NCBI RefSeq assembly: GCF_000189635.1
Contig: NW_002476353.1
Coordinates: 992,001 to 1,056,000 of the forward strand
Direction: 5' to 3'
Source of the DNA: Tetrahymena thermophila SB210
Lineage: Eukaryota > Ciliophora > Oligohymenophorea > Hymenostomatida > Tetrahymenidae
DNA: 64,000 nucleotides
Positions 11,621-25,724 of this stretch are shown one piece after another (the first letter of the stretch is position 1; every line of letters begins with the position of its first letter). Below the pieces are notes generated by a model. It was not told the DNA's origin. It saw only the letters and a list, made by a program, of their open reading frames with translations, and made no database searches. The position numbers and the translations under genes are program-made.

Positions 11621-14502
11621 TTTATTTGATGAAGTTAGACTGTATTTTATTTACTCTATGTTATTACTTTTTTAGTCTTTTTTATTACTTTTTTAATTTT
11701 TGCAATATTAAAGAGTTTTTATTTAAAAATTTATTATGGTTATTAATAGAGTATCTATACATACAATATACTATTACCTCAAAACAGTAATTTGCATTCA
11801 ACTATTGAAAGTAATCTTTAAAAAATAGATGTCTCTGATTTCACAAAAAAAATTTGTGATAGTTTGTAAATTATAATGCATTCATTCATTCATTCATTCA
11901 TTCGTTTGTACAAATATTTATTTATATTCAATCAAGTATTAATCAAAACAAACACCTAACACTTTTTATTAATTAATTAATTTATTTATTCTTAATAATT
12001 GTATTTTTTAATTGCTTTTTAGCTAAATTGATAGATTTCTAGCTATTTGTCTTAATAATTTGATTGCTTGCTTGCTTTATTTTGAATATGATATTTCTCA
12101 AATTTAAAATTTTCAAAACTCCTAATTATTTTTTTAGATTTTGTAATTGCTCTTTAATCATATTTATTTGCATGTTATTTCTAGGCAATATAAAAGCAAA
12201 ATTTTTTAATTTTAACGCATTCCACAATAAGTTAATTTTATAACAAAATAAAATTGTCTCAGACAAATTTTTACTTTAGCCTGAGCTTATATCTCTAGTA
12301 CATTTTTATTTTCGAATAAAAAAAATAGTGATATTAAATTTAGGGAACAGTTTGATGTAATCCACAAATTTTTTTAATATTTTATATAGCGTTTAAATTA
12401 ATTCAAATTAAAGTAAACCAGAAGCGAGATTTGTGATATTTATTCTTTTAACCTTTTCTAGGTAATCGAATCGTTGATACCTTTTAATCTAATCGATTGT
12501 TTTTTTCCTCATATAATAATACTATTACAAATTGAATTTTCTTAATCAAAGGTCCTGAAAAAAGGAATTTTTTCTCTAATCAAAGTAAAGTTGCTATAAT
12601 AGCTCCACAATTTAAATTTTAAAAATATTCATGTGAGTAATCTGAAAAATAAATTTATGCATTTTGAAAAAAGTATGAAAATAATAATCAATTGATAAAT
12701 AGATAATATAAATAGGTAGATCATTTCTTAAATTAAAAAAAATAAATAATTAATCTTACCATTTTATTGTGTCGATTGGTTTGGTCCTATAAAACACAAT
12801 TAAAAATAATTTAGTAGAACGAGAGAGTGGATCATTCACTTTACTACTCATTAAGTATATAATCAACTTATATTAAAAACTAATAATAATAGTACTCAAT
12901 ATATAAAAATAGTGCATTAATCATATGTAAGTATAGAAGATATATTTATTTAAAGAGTACTTATTCTATTTATAGATTTTTACTTTAATCAAATTAGATA
13001 AGTACTCTGAGTAACTAATCTTTAAAGATATTAAGGTTTGTAACTTAGAGATTTTTATTAATTATCTAAATTCTTAGATTATTTGAAACCTTATGTAAGT
13101 GTGTGGTTTTTCAATAAATTCTTCAAGCCAAACACATCCAACTCATTTTCTAAATCTGAGGTGAAAACTAATTTTGGAATTAATAAAGCTGCGAAGATTT
13201 TATATTTTAATAAATAAAATACACAACATTATTTGAAGTATAATATACAATGAGGAAAGCTCAATTGTAATTTTATTTTCATTTTATCTTAGTAATTTAA
13301 AACAAATTTTAGAGACAGACTACTTAAATTATTACTATTAAAAGTACATATAGCTTCATTACAAAATATTTTAACTAATAATTATCATAATTATTATTTA
13401 AATATAATATTAACTACAATTTGAATATACTAAACTAGTTTTATATTTGGTAAATATGCATACATACATTTAATTATTAATTTTGCTTTATTTAGACATT
13501 TAGAAATATTTTTAAAATAATTTAAATTATTTAGGTAAATAATATATTTTAATAATTAAGAATTAATATTATCTATCGATAATCATTTAAATTTTAAATA
13601 GTTTTGAATTTATATTTATAATAAATTAATTTATATTGATAAAAATATATTATTGATTTATCTTTATCTTAATATTTGATTTATACTAAAATACTTAGCA
13701 TCATTTCAATAGATATTTCTTTATTATTTATAAATTTATCAAATCTGAATATGAATCTAGAAATGATTTCTATTTTTAGAAAAAAACATGTGTTCTAAAA
13801 CTTTATCAAATATCAAAATTTCCTTTGAAAAAATATTTATTAATTTAAAGAAAATTTAGTTAATAAAGTAAAATCTTTATATTGATATTTTTAAATAAAT
13901 TTATTGAAAGAAAAATATATTTTTTGTATTATAAGTCATAGGATTTTAGAACTAATTTAGATTAAAAAACTAAAAATTCACTTTTGATAAATAGCAAAAA
14001 CAAATATTTAAAAAGAATAATATTGTACTAGTATTATGCTTTCAAAATATAAATATTACATTTTTACAATTTTATTTATTTAGGTAGAATTTTCTGAATA
14101 TTTAAACTGTTCTTAGATTTATTTAGTTCTTCAAAAAATTTACTTTATCTATTATAATTTATTATAATTGAATGGATCTCTTGAAAAAAAAATTAATAAA
14201 TATATTTTTTTATAAAGTCTAGTTTAAAGGACTTAATAAAAATTTAAAAACCTTTTCAACTTTTATTTATCTATAAAATTAGTTATGATAAATATTTAAA
14301 GTTTGTTGCTTGTTTGAAAGCATTAAATAGCTATAAATTATCTAAAAAAATTATTTTTAATTTTAGATGATTAATTTTACAAATTTAATAAAAACAGTTT
14401 AGGTAATTTAATAAATAAATAAATAAATAATACAGATTTAATTTATAGCTTTTATTTGTTAAAATATTTTTAAATATATTAATAAAACCTCAAATTAAAA
14501 CA
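11621..14502. other. Intergenic within the MFS array
   Basis: A 2.9-kb AT-rich spacer between array copies 1 and 2. A minus-strand frame of about 90 codons near 13000-13200 is open but has no recognisable motif and is within chance for a one-stop code. It contains the CATT repeat listed separately. Confidence 0.5.
11879..11902. repeat. (CATT)6 microsatellite
   Basis: Six consecutive CATT units, ending in CGTTTG. Non-coding. Confidence 0.9.
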
Positions 14503-16332
14503 TCATTCAGCATATTCTTTAATAATTTCAAAATATCTTTTGCCTTCTGTTTCAATTATTTTATAGTAAGAATAAACTGCTCCTATAAAGCAAAAAAACG
14601 AGAATAAAGAAAAATTAATATATTAGTATTAGTAATTATCGTTGAGTTACAATAAAGAAGCCAAAAACACTCCAAACCAATTGCATCCTACACTCCAAAA
14701 AAGATATTTTCCTTTCAAAATATCACTAGTATAAATCCAAGTCACAGGTCCAATTGAGCAATTAAAAGTTCCATAAAATACAAACACAAAGACAATAATA
14801 AAAATTGCTTGGAATGTCTATCCTTAGCTATCTCTATATTAATAGGAAATAATAGCAAAGATACAATGAAGAAAACCACATATTAAATAGCCACCAAACA
14901 GGTAGTACCTTCTTCCAAAAGACTTGTTTAAGAATGAGCCAACAAATGCTGCCATTAACAGGAAAATGTTACTTAGTAATACTATTTCAGTTAAAATATT
15001 GCTATTTTTACTAAAGTAAGAAAATTCTTAGTTAACTCTAAAGTTATCACTATTACTTAATATATTTTTTAATATTGTGCTAGTATATTAAATAATATAA
15101 TTGATTCCAGTTAATTGTTAAAACAAATTCAAAATCATTCCTCTTCTCATTCTTTTGTACAGTGATTTTTATTTTTATTCTTTTGCTTTTTGAGTAAAGC
15201 TTTCTTGAATATCATTTAAATCTTGAATACAATTGTATTCTAGTTATGAATTTGAATAAATATCCACTCCTTCTAAAGGATATTAATTATTTTATTCATT
15301 AAAATAATCATCATCATTATCATAGTTCAGATTACTGTTGCTTGTAATATCAACATTCTTTTAGTTTCCTTAAGAGTCATCCTCTATTTAATTTACTTAA
15401 TCATCAATTGATTTATCCTATTGTTGTTGTTGTTTATTTCTATAAGCTATATAAGATGCTCTTACTTTTTTAGGGAAAGTAGCTAAAATATTTTAGCATT
15501 CATTCAGAACATACTTTTCTTTGTACAGTTCCTTGAGTATTTCAATACCTTCTTAAAATTTCTCAACACTGAAATAGTAGTAAGGAGTATCTAATTTGTA
15601 TTTAACTAGTAAAATTATTAATCTCATTAAAGAAAACAAAGCTGGAAAAGCAATAACAAATACCCACCAATGACTGTTTACAATTTCTTAGCATTAAGGA
15701 TAATCTTTAGTGTTATCCGTAGGGCATAAATTTGCTTAAACATAGTATTTTCCATAATCATTAGCGAAATTCAAAGCAATACCAGATATAATTCCTATAT
15801 TTATCTATATCTAAAAGATTGACCCATTTTATCCTGAAATCGATTCTGGTGATATCTCTCTAATATACATCGAAACAACATTACTGTTCATACCAATAGC
15901 AATACCCATTATGAATCTAGCAACTAAAAGAATGTAAAAGTTATCATCAATTAATGCTACGAAGATTGTTCCTACCAGTATACCAAATAGAAAAATTATG
16001 TCACTTGCTATGATATAATTTCTTCTTCCATATTTATTTACAAGATAATCAGAAACTAAACAAACTAAACAAGCTCCTAAAGACATTATTCCTACAAAAG
16101 CTGTTTGTAATTTCTAAATTATAAAAAAAATTAGTAATTTCACCATTCAAACGATAATATTTTTTACATTATAATGTTAAATCTTTATATCTAAGACTCC
16201 ACTTAAAATAGTTAATTCTGAAAGGACATAGCCATATAAAAATCCTCCAAGACCAACTGCAATGCATCTAAATACAATACCGCTTTAACTTTTAATTGTT
16301 GTTTCTTACTTAATACTATTTTCTAAGCTCAT
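14503..16332 (-). CDS. Sugar-porter-like MFS transporter, array copy 2
   Basis: Exons 16168-16332 (55 codons) and 14503-16113 (537 codons) around a 54-nt phase-0 intron; 591 residues. Exon 1 carries TM1, GLGGFLYGYVLSELTI. Exon 2 has VNKYGRRNYI after TM2, ARFIMGIAIGMNSNVVSMYIREISPE, the second-half loop NKSFGRRYYLFGGY, and IGPVTWIYTSDIL near TM10. The motifs are closer to true sugar porters than in copy 1, because both GRR loops are kept. The central cytoplasmic loop is expanded by a Gln/Asn/Asp-rich insert of about 100 residues, absent from copy 3 (487 residues). Same strand and same intron position as its neighbours, consistent with tandem duplication. The transported substrate cannot be inferred. 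Confidence 0.88.
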
Positions 16333-16983
16333 TATATTTTTTTAAATATATTTTTCAACTTATTTTTTTAAATAAAACGCAGTTTATTGATTGATCTTCA
16401 ATTGATTAAGTGAATGAACAAGATAATAATTGATACTTTATAATATTAATTGATTTTTTTAATTTTTTAAAGATAATTATGAATATTCAAAGTACATCAC
16501 TTTTATTTTTTTTGACTTACTCTTGATTAAAATAAGATACGTCACATATACCACATAATAACTTTAAATTGATAATAACATAAGTATCTTATCTATTGTT
16601 TATTCTAATTTTTATTCACTTTTACTAACTATTGTCTTGGTAAGTAAATATCGCCAAGAATTTTACAAAAATGATATACTTTAATATCTTCTGGAAAAGA
16701 GGTTTTTATTTATTTATTTATTAAATATTTTAATCAATAAAGTTCCTCAATATTTATCTGTGTATAAAAAAAAAATATGAAATAATTAAAATAAAATATA
16801 ATCGATTAAACAGCTACAATTTTAAAGTATTAGAAATGCTTTTATTTATTCTTACTATTTTTTTAAAGGGGAAATTTATAGAAATATTATACTTAAATGA
16901 AATTTTTTATGTTTGTTACAATTAATAATACAAAAGTCTATTTATATAATGCTTTTATATTTTTACAAGCTTTAGAAAACCAA
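16333..16983. other. Intergenic within the MFS array
   Basis: AT-rich spacer between copies 2 and 3, no gene seen. Confidence 0.5.
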
Positions 16984-18500
16984 TCAATTATCTAATAATT
17001 CTTATTTTTCTCCATCCTTACCAGCTGCATAGATTCTTTGTATTTCTGGATAAGTCTTATCCTTTGTTTCAAGGACAAACTTTGTTATAAATAGAAGCCC
17101 AACTGTGCTAAAACCTCCAAATACTAAGAAATTTATTTGTATTATTGAGTTCAGATTTATGAGAGTACTTACTATGTTACCGAACCAATTAGAAAGTACA
17201 CCGTAGCTCATTCCTTCTTCTTTAACAATATCACTGTTAAATATCCAGGTAACTGGCCCTATAGAGCAATTAAAGCAAGCGTAAAAAATGAAGATAATAA
17301 TTATAGATACGACTTATAGACCAACGTAATCTTTAACATTAAAGAAGGCTATTATACCAAATGTTAAGAGAAGGATAGAGCAAGAAAGGTAACCTCCTTA
17401 TAGGATAACCTTTCTACCAAATTTGACAGAAAGGGAAGAGCCTAAAAATGCAGCAAACATCAAAAAGATATTACTAGAAAGAGTTAAATAATTGATTGTA
17501 GTATAATTTGAAGTTACTAAACCAAATATGTTGTTTGAAAACTATATAACTGCATTTATACCTGTCATTTAACAAAAAAATTGAATGCAAACTCCTACAA
17601 GTAAACGTCTTTTGTATGAAGCTGTATTTTTCTCTTAATTTTGATCCTAAACACCATCATCGCCATCATTTGTTTGAGTCATAGTCTATTTTATCTCTTC
17701 AACATATTCTTCTTTGTAAATAGACTTTAAAACCTCAGTTCCTTAATCTACCATACCTCTTGAAAAGTAGTAGAAAGGCGTGTCAGTACGAGAGTAAAAT
17801 ATCAAGCCAAGTAGACGTAAGGTAGAGAAAATAGCAGGGAAGACTATAATCAATCTCCAAATACCCTAAACAGGAGTGCTGTTGCTAACAACTTGATTTA
17901 ATCCAAGACTGATGCAAATCGATAAAATAATACCTAAGTTGATGTTAATTTGGAAGATAGAACCAGTAAGTCCAGATATAGAAACAGGGGACATTTCTTT
18001 GACATAAAGAGGAACTACCGCAGTATTCATACCAACTGCATAACCTAAGATGAATCTGGCAACTAGGAAAGAATATAAATTGCTTATCATAGCGATTGCA
18101 CATCCTGTAATCATTATGATATCACTAAGCATCATGTACTATCTTCTACCCATCTTGTTTATGATAAACTTGCCAATGTAGCTGCTAACAAGAGCACCAA
18201 TAGGCATAAAAACTGTGCAAATCGTCTTAAATAATATATTTTAACATTATTAGATAAGAAATACTAAATATTATTTACTTTTAAGTTGTGGAATTCAGAT
18301 GTATAATCATCAGGAGTTTCTTCATTATAAATTTAATTATCTTTATACTTATCAACTCCAAAAGCAATAGCTAGTTAATCATAAACGATAGTGAGCTCAG
18401 AGATAACATATCCATAAAGAAAGCCTCCAAAGCAAGCAATCTAGGTAATTATAAATACCTAGAGCGTTGATTTGTGCAATTGTTCTTACTTTTGCTACAT
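16984..18500 (-). CDS. Sugar-porter-like MFS transporter, array copy 3
   Basis: Exons 18279-18500 (74 codons) and 16984-18225 (414 codons), 53-nt phase-0 intron, 487 residues. TM1 reads FGGFLYGYVISELTI, followed by an extracellular stretch of about 30 residues rich in Asp/Glu that copies 1 and 2 lack or shorten. Exon 2 begins with TM2, then INKMGRRQYM, ARFILGYAVGMNTAVVPLYVKEMSP, and in the second half a GR-K loop and IGPVTWIFNSDIVKEEG. The C-terminus ends in a short charged tail. It is divergent from the mitochondrial carrier. Of the three copies it is the shortest and the most canonical around the MFS motifs. Confidence 0.88.
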
Positions 18501-19178
18501 TTTTTTAACTATTACTAAAATTATGTATTTTAATTTTTTTTTATTAATAATATCCAATATTTAATTGAATATTAACTTTTCAATTCCTATATATCTATCA
18601 ACAATACTAATGTATCTTTTATTAAAATTTAATTACATGGATTAACTTTACTATCTAGTTTCTCAATTAAAATTTTTAAACAAATTTACCTAATAATTTA
18701 GCTCCTTCAAATTATTCAAAAGTCTCTGTCTGTCATAAAGTTAAAAAAAATTCATACATTCACACATTCACAATATTTATTATGTAATTCATTCATAACC
18801 TTTATTGTAAAGCCATAGATTTTATAAATTAAAAAGATATTCTATTTATCATTTCCTGTGAGTACTATTTAAATTTTGTTACTATCATAATTTATTTAAA
18901 TCTAAAAAAAGTATATTCTCATGCCTTCCTAAAATACAAAAACAATATTAATTTTATTTAATTTTAACAACATATTATTTTTTCTAATTTTTATACTTTT
19001 TTAAAATTATTGTATCCATCCTATCCATAAAAATATTTATGAGAAAGTTAATTACTTTTAGTTTACAAATATTTAGCAAAAATACATATTTAAATATTAA
19101 TATTATTAAAATTTAGCCAAAATTTTATTTACAAAAAAATATTATATATTGATATACCTTTATTGAAATTTAATTGAT
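18501..19178. other. Divergent intergenic region
   Basis: AT-rich 5' region shared by MFS copy 3 and the mitochondrial carrier. No other feature seen. Confidence 0.5.
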
Positions 19179-20510
19179 ATGATTAACTAGTAGTAAAAGG
19201 CAAAGCAAGATGAAAAATTTATATATTTTACATCAATTGCTAGCACTGTATCTGGAATTTTAACCAAATTTTTAGTTCACCCTCTTGATACACTTAAGAA
19301 TAAGCTACAAGTATTTATGAAAATAATATTTTTTATGAAATTAAGATTTATAAAAATGATAATTTATGTTATAGGTTTCAACTTTAAGACTAGATTCTAA
19401 TAACATAACACGCCATTTTTTTAAAGAAATAAGTAAGGATAAATTACATAGATGAAAAAAAATATTTTAAATCGATTGTATTTTATATAGCTGTTTAAAC
19501 TTGGAAACAAGAAGGAATTAAAGGATTCTATAAAGGAGTTGGTATTTCTGCTGTAAATTACTTTTCATGAATAATTTATTTTAAGAAAATCTAAACAAAT
19601 ATGATAAATAAAAATAGATTGGTTCTGCTCCTGCCTTTTCGCTATTTATGACATCATATGAGTACACCAAATAAGTAATCAGTAAAAAACAAGTAAATTA
19701 TTATCAAATACACTCTTTAAATTTTGATCAATTGCTTATATAATAAGATATTTGAGGGGTAGAATTTTATAAAGCACATGATATGCGGATTTAACGCAGA
19801 GTTAGTAAGTTGCGTTTTATGGCTACCGGTAGATGTTTTGAAATAAAGATTATAAGTGCAATCAAACCTTGGACTGTATTAATATAAAAATTCCTTAGAT
19901 GCTTTTTAGAAAATAGTTTAAAGCGAAGGGTTCTTTGCTTTGTATAGAGTAATAAATAAATAAGTTTATGTCATTTCTACTTTTTATTATATTAAATATT
20001 TTTAATTATATAAAAAATCTTTTCAAATTCGTATGTTTATAAATTTAGGGTTTTGGAGCTACTTTGATTTCATTTGGCACATCTGTTGCAATATATTTTG
20101 CTTCTTATGAAAAGCTTAAGGAAATTTACATTAAGGATCCTAAAAACATTGGATTTTGGTAAAGTTTCTTTTTAGCAGCTATGGCTGGCTGTTTCTCAGG
20201 CTTCTTATGCAACCCTCTATTTATGGCCAAATTAAGACTATAAGTCCAATAAAACTAACTAAATAGTTTTGGTTATCATAATGTTTTCCATGGTATAGCC
20301 TAAATTTACAAGAAAGAAGGATTTTATTCATTTTTCAAAGGTAAAATATTTAAACTTTCTTATTTTTTACTTAGATTTAATAATTAATAAATAGGCATGG
20401 TACCTAAACTAATATAAAATACTCCTTAGAAGGCTTTATCAATGAGTATAACAGAGTTTATAAGGAAATAACTTTTTTATTTTGATGAGAAAGTTTAACA
20501 AAAGCATTGA
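19179..20510 (+). CDS. Mitochondrial carrier family (SLC25) protein
   Basis: Seven exons: 19179-19310, 19375-19432, 19491-19552, 19618-19692, 19757-19948, 20049-20340 and 20395-20510; every junction keeps phase, giving 308 residues, the normal family size. Three repeats of about 100 residues are visible. Repeat 1 has HPLDTLKNKLQ and GFYKGVG; repeat 2 has PVDVLKQRLQVQ and a LYR end; repeat 3 has NPLFMAKLRLQ. The P-x-[DE]-x-x-[KR] salt-bridge motif is intact in repeats 1 and 2, but in repeat 3 the acidic residue is Phe. SAPAFSLFMTSYE resembles the even-numbered helix of repeat 1. It should move a metabolite across the inner mitochondrial membrane; the substrate is not identifiable. The acceptor of exon 5 has an alternative six bases downstream in the same phase. 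Confidence 0.9.
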
Positions 20511-21068
20511 TGTTCTCTTAATTTATTTTGAGGAGATTTTTGCATGTATGCATGTAATCAATTCCTGTAAATTGTATTTTTTATATTAACAAAATTAAGG
20601 ATTTAAGAAACTTAAAGCTGAAATCTTGGGAAATGAAAATAGATTAAAATAATTAATTGTTTTGACTTTACATTAATAATGAATAATAAATAAATTAATA
20701 ATAAATGGAAATAAAATAAATAGTAATTTTTACCTGATTTATAAGATAAATCAAAATTAATGTTTTCCAAATTATCAAATAGAGTTGCAAAATAATAATG
20801 AATAAATAATAAATATAACTAACTAACTATTATTTTTCAACCACCACACTCAAATTAGAGAATGTTTTTTTCTTTTTTTGATTTTTCAAAAATTAACATT
20901 TATTATTTTACAAGATTATTCAATGATTAAATCCTTTAATTATTTAGCTTTTTTTATATGTAAATGTAGTTAGTAAAAAATTTTTAAGTTTTTGATTTTT
21001 TAAACAAAATTTAAAACAAATTATTTCATTAATTAATCAATTCAATTAGTAAATATTTAAAGTTATAG
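20511..21068. other. Intergenic
   Basis: AT-rich spacer between two plus-strand genes, no feature seen. Confidence 0.5.
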
Positions 21069-24000
21069 ATGGAATAATCAAACCAAGTTAACCTTAGGGC
21101 TGCTCCAGTTCTCAACAAAAATAAGGAAACATATTTTAAAAAGCTAATAATTCATACAATATTAGGAGGATATTTAATAAACGATGAGGAAAGCAATATT
21201 GATTTGAGCTTTGGTTTTCACTTATTTTAGTTACTCCTCTACTTTATGTTTCCGATTATTGTCTTCATCTGTGGTCTGATGGCAAGCAGTAATTCTGACT
21301 ATGTAGTTGGAGGCATAATTCCAGGAGTTATTAATTTAGTGATTAACTTAATTCTTTAAGTGATATCCATAATATGGCAAAAAAAAATAAATGAAAATCC
21401 ACTTTTGGTCAGTGAAAGCGTTAAGCATTATTGTACAATTGTTAAGCATAAATCACCCTTAAATTTAATTTACAGTGTATTTATTATGGGTGTTTTATCA
21501 TTCTTCGCTTCTAATTTTATTTCAAAGGCAGGAATAGCAGTTTAAATTCTCACTTTAATCACTAGTTTAACGAGTTTTTATTCCTTAGTTAGTGCGTCTC
21601 CCTCTGAATTTTCATAAATTAGCAACAATAATATCGATTTAGGTAGGTATTCAACGGCTCACATGAGATCTTAGTATTTTCTTCTTCTCTTAATAATAAA
21701 CTTCTGTCTAGATACTAAAAGCAATAATATTGTGTTTAGCATACTTATACCCTTACTTCCTCTACTATGGGCATTAGGCTGCTTAAGCAGTTTATATGTA
21801 AGTTTTATTTATGGAGTAGAAAAGCTGAATCAATACATTCTTGGTAATAGCGAAACAACTTCAAGTGATTTAAGATTAACAATAAGTACTGCTATTTAAT
21901 TAATTGTAATCTTAATCATATCAGTTATAGTTGCTAACTCATACTCAAAAGTAAATCATTCTACTTAGATTAATTTTAATATTTATTTTCTTTAATAAAA
22001 GTAACATCTACTCGACAGAGTAAAGCTATCAACCTTGTTATCAAGCATTTTAGGTTTTATCTTAAGTTGGAATTATCTTTTCAAACTAGGAATAGCAAGT
22101 TCTACTAAAAGCAAAGAAAGCGCTTTGTACATATGGACATTCAAGGTGATTTTATTAGCTTCAAGTATTATCTTCCCTTTAGTATTTTCTTAAACTGATG
22201 ATGGAAAAACTATTTGTTTAATAAGTTTGATTGCATTTGTAATAAATATTATTAGTTAATACTCATAGAATGCATACATATTTGAAAGATTTACAGGAAT
22301 AACTGATAAGTTTAATAGATTATTATGCTTGGTTCAGTAAATTATATTTACAGCAGCAATAAGTTAAGTTTCGCTAAGTGCTGCATAAACATTCTCTGAA
22401 TACGATTTTACTTAATTTGATAAAAATTATATTTTCATTCAAGTAGTTCTAATTTATAGATTATTTCATTAGATTTATACAAATCCTCTAATGACAGGAT
22501 TAATGCTTAGCGAAATTTATATTTACAGCGTTGCAAGAAATGAAAAACCATCTTTAATTCTAATTTACTCTCCTCTTTTGTACATAGGAAACTATGCTAT
22601 AAGCAACTTTTTAAAAAGAATACTTATCTGGCTTTATTCAATTATTAAGATGAACTCTTCCAAAAAATAAAGAATACAAAGACTAGGCCTTTTTAATATT
22701 TTATCCTTTACAATTTTCCTTCCATTAAACTTAATAAGTAAATTAACTAATTAATGATAAATAAATAAAAATATTTAATACTATTTTACAAATTAATTTT
22801 TAGGTATTTGCGTGACAAGCATTTTAGATATTCCATTTCTCCCTTTCTTGGGTTTGCCATTATATTTTATAGGTTTCCCTAGACCAAAAAGATTTTGGCC
22901 TGAAGTGAAGCAAGTGATTAAGAATTCAGGAGAAAGTTTGTTGTATTAAAAGTTCTTAAAGAATTTTTAACCCTCTTTTAGTTAGATTTTAAGAAAGAGA
23001 AACATTCAAGTTGGTGAATTTTTCTTGATTAGAATTGAAAAGTATCTTGCTACAATTTAAATTTTAGAAAATGGGTAATTTTATTTGTTACTATTTGATG
23101 TTGTTATATTAATAATTATATTTTAAAGGTAAAACTATGTAGTGGTCTAGCTTAGAGGATTAGAGTCATAAGAAATGACAAGTTGTCATAGCATCGAAGC
23201 TAATTAAATAGATAGAATTATAGAGGAAACTTATGTTAAAAAAATGTGTTTCTTTAAAGATTATTTAGGATCAATAAAGCCTGTTTAGCAATTTAAAGTA
23301 AAAGCATATGAAGAAAATTAGTTACAGTTCACAGGAATTATAACAGATAGTGGATTTGTTTAAGGATTCAAAGATATATTATTAAAAATGTTAGTTTATT
23401 TTGCTAATTAAGTAATTTATATGCCTGAAGATGAAGAAATCATAGATAAATTGCTTTAAAATTATGGCGATTATGTTCTTCACCAAAACTACCATACAGA
23501 AAAATTCCCAAATTAATTTAGCACATTTATTTAGTTTGATCCTTTTTCTAAAAAAAGCATGTACTCTGAAGCTATTAAAAAATTACAGTAAATGAAATTC
23601 AAAGAAACAGCACACTTTGATAACCCAAAATAAGCTAATAACGGAAAATCTGGATTTAATTTAGATGAGGATTTAGATGGATTTTTTAAGAGTAAAAAAG
23701 TTGTTGATGTGAAACCATAAGCAAACGAGAATAAGCAAACTGCTAACAAAAAAAGCTAAGAGCCTGTTTTTAATATGCCAAACGATGCAAAAATTAAGCA
23801 AAATAATAATAATAATTACAATTAAAACAACGTCTTAAATGAAGACACTTGGGGTAAAAATAACGCAAATAAATTAGGAGTTCAAGTAAATTAAAATACA
23901 AATTAATAAAATCCAAAAAATAACATAAATATTAATAATAATCAGTAAAAACCAAAGAATGATTTGGATGATTTGTTAGACGATTTATCAGTCAAGTCAA

Positions 24001-25724
24001 ATAAGCAACAAAACTATGAAAAAAAAGAAATTAAGGCTCCTATCAATAACCCATTTTAAAATTATGGAAAAAATCAAGCAGTCAATTACCAAGCTGAAAG
24101 TTAAGAAAAGAACATTGAAATGGAGAATAATCTTGCTTAGAGCAGACATATAAAAACTCCAAACGATTAATTCCATCAAGGATTTAACAATAAATAAAAT
24201 AGTGTAAATATAAGTGGAAATAACAATCTAAATAACTCGTCAAATAAAGATTATAATTAGTAAGGATCATAAGCTCATAGCTAGTTTGTTTCTAATGCAA
24301 ATAGTGTAATAGTTAACAACCCTCAGATTTAACTAGCAGCTTTGAATAATGCTAGCAGAGTAACTTCATAAATTCAAAGTAATGGAAGAGTTGCTTCAAT
24401 CAGCACTTAAAATAATAATAATTCTGAATTTTTCTAATAAATCTAAGCACCTATTCTCAATTCTCAGCAGTTTAACATTTAACCAAAAAGAGAAAATATA
24501 GCTACTCCTCCTCCTCAGTAACAAAACTAGTAACAACAAAATATTTAAAAGTAAAAAATTAATCCTATCGAAGAAGATGATGATGACATAGATAACTACC
24601 TTAAGAAAATGATATCTGAAGATGATAAAAAAGTAAACACTTACAAAGAATAATAAAATTAGAATATGTAAAATGATAAATATTACAACAACTATGATAA
24701 AAATAACAACAATAATAATTCACTTCTTCATTAATCGATGCAATAGGCTTCAGATAGCAAGTTAAAGACTCAATAAAATCATAATGCCTAAAATGTTTAA
24801 AGATAGCTTAATCTGTAAGGAGATGATAAAGACGATATAGATAATTTTTTGGCAGATTTGCTTGAAGATAAGCGTCCGAAAGCATAAGCACCTCCAATGA
24901 TGATGCTCAATTTAGAAGATGAATTAAATGATAGCTAAAATATAAACTAAAACTAACGCTTGAATACAAATTAAAAGAACAATATACCTGGAGGTAGTAA
25001 TTCTTCTTAGTCAAACACTAGAGTAAGTGGTGAGAGGTCGCCAAAAGATATTTCAAATGGAAATGTCTCTAAACAGATGGAAAAGATTTAAAAACTTGTT
25101 TATCTATTATTTAGTTTATTAACTAACGATAGTAATTTTGACAAAACTTAAATTGATTAAGAGCTGCTCTTTAAAAATTTTAAAGACAGTCATAACATTC
25201 AACAAATTAGAATCTTCAAAAATGCTCCTAAAAATTTAGATTTCACAAAAATATTTTTAATCATGAATAAATCAATTCGTTATGCTATAAAAATAGCCTA
25301 TGATACATTTGCCATTATGGGTTCGTTAGACGACATACAAAATCAAGATTTACTAGATTCAATCAAAGAAAATGATACAGATTGTTAAATAGGAATGGGA
25401 AGTGACCATGATTGGAGTGAAGCAATTGAAAGAGAAGTGAATTCATTGTGGTCATTACACTTTAATCATGCTGAAAGAGCAGTTAGCATCTTCAGAAGCC
25501 ACTTTAAAGAAATCAATTGCAATTTATTCACCCTAGATGAAAACGTAGTGACAAGTATTTGGTCTAATCTAGTTTTCGAGCTTTATTATGCAACTAATGA
25601 TGATGATGAAAGATACTCAATATAGACTCATGAACAATTCTTTAGAAATTTAATTATCCAAAATTCTGAAGAACCTTTAGGATATGCACCATTTTATTCT
25701 GGCCCTACTTTAATTAAATATTGA
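21069..25724 (+). CDS. Pecanex-like multi-pass membrane protein
   Basis: Exons 21069-22737, 22804-23074 and 23129-25724, introns 66 and 54 nt, 1511 residues. The N-terminus (TILGGYLINDEES, then hydrophobic LLLYFMFPIIVFI) matches the start of pecanex proteins, and about ten membrane segments fill residues 40-600. A junction segment PFLPFLGLPLYFIGFP followed by RPKRFWP, then YVVVQLRGLE, matches the pecanex core. The C-terminus (about 1300-1511) matches the Pecanex_C domain, including ERAVSIFR, LYYATNDDDERYSI and EPLGYAPFYS. Between them, about residues 790-1297, lies an Asn/Gln-rich low-complexity linker that roughly halves the conserved C-terminal region. Pecanex affects Notch signalling and ER structure in flies; a role in a ciliate is unknown. 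Both splice junctions restore conserved motifs, which supports them. Confidence 0.9.

Noticed and set aside
11450-11640. Locally GC-richer island that looked like a structured ncRNA
   Set aside because: On the minus strand it translates to the TM1 exon of the MFS copy 1 gene, matching the paralogues, and splices in phase.
12990-13260. Minus-strand open frame of about 90 codons
   Set aside because: No motif, no start context, and length is expected by chance with a single stop codon.
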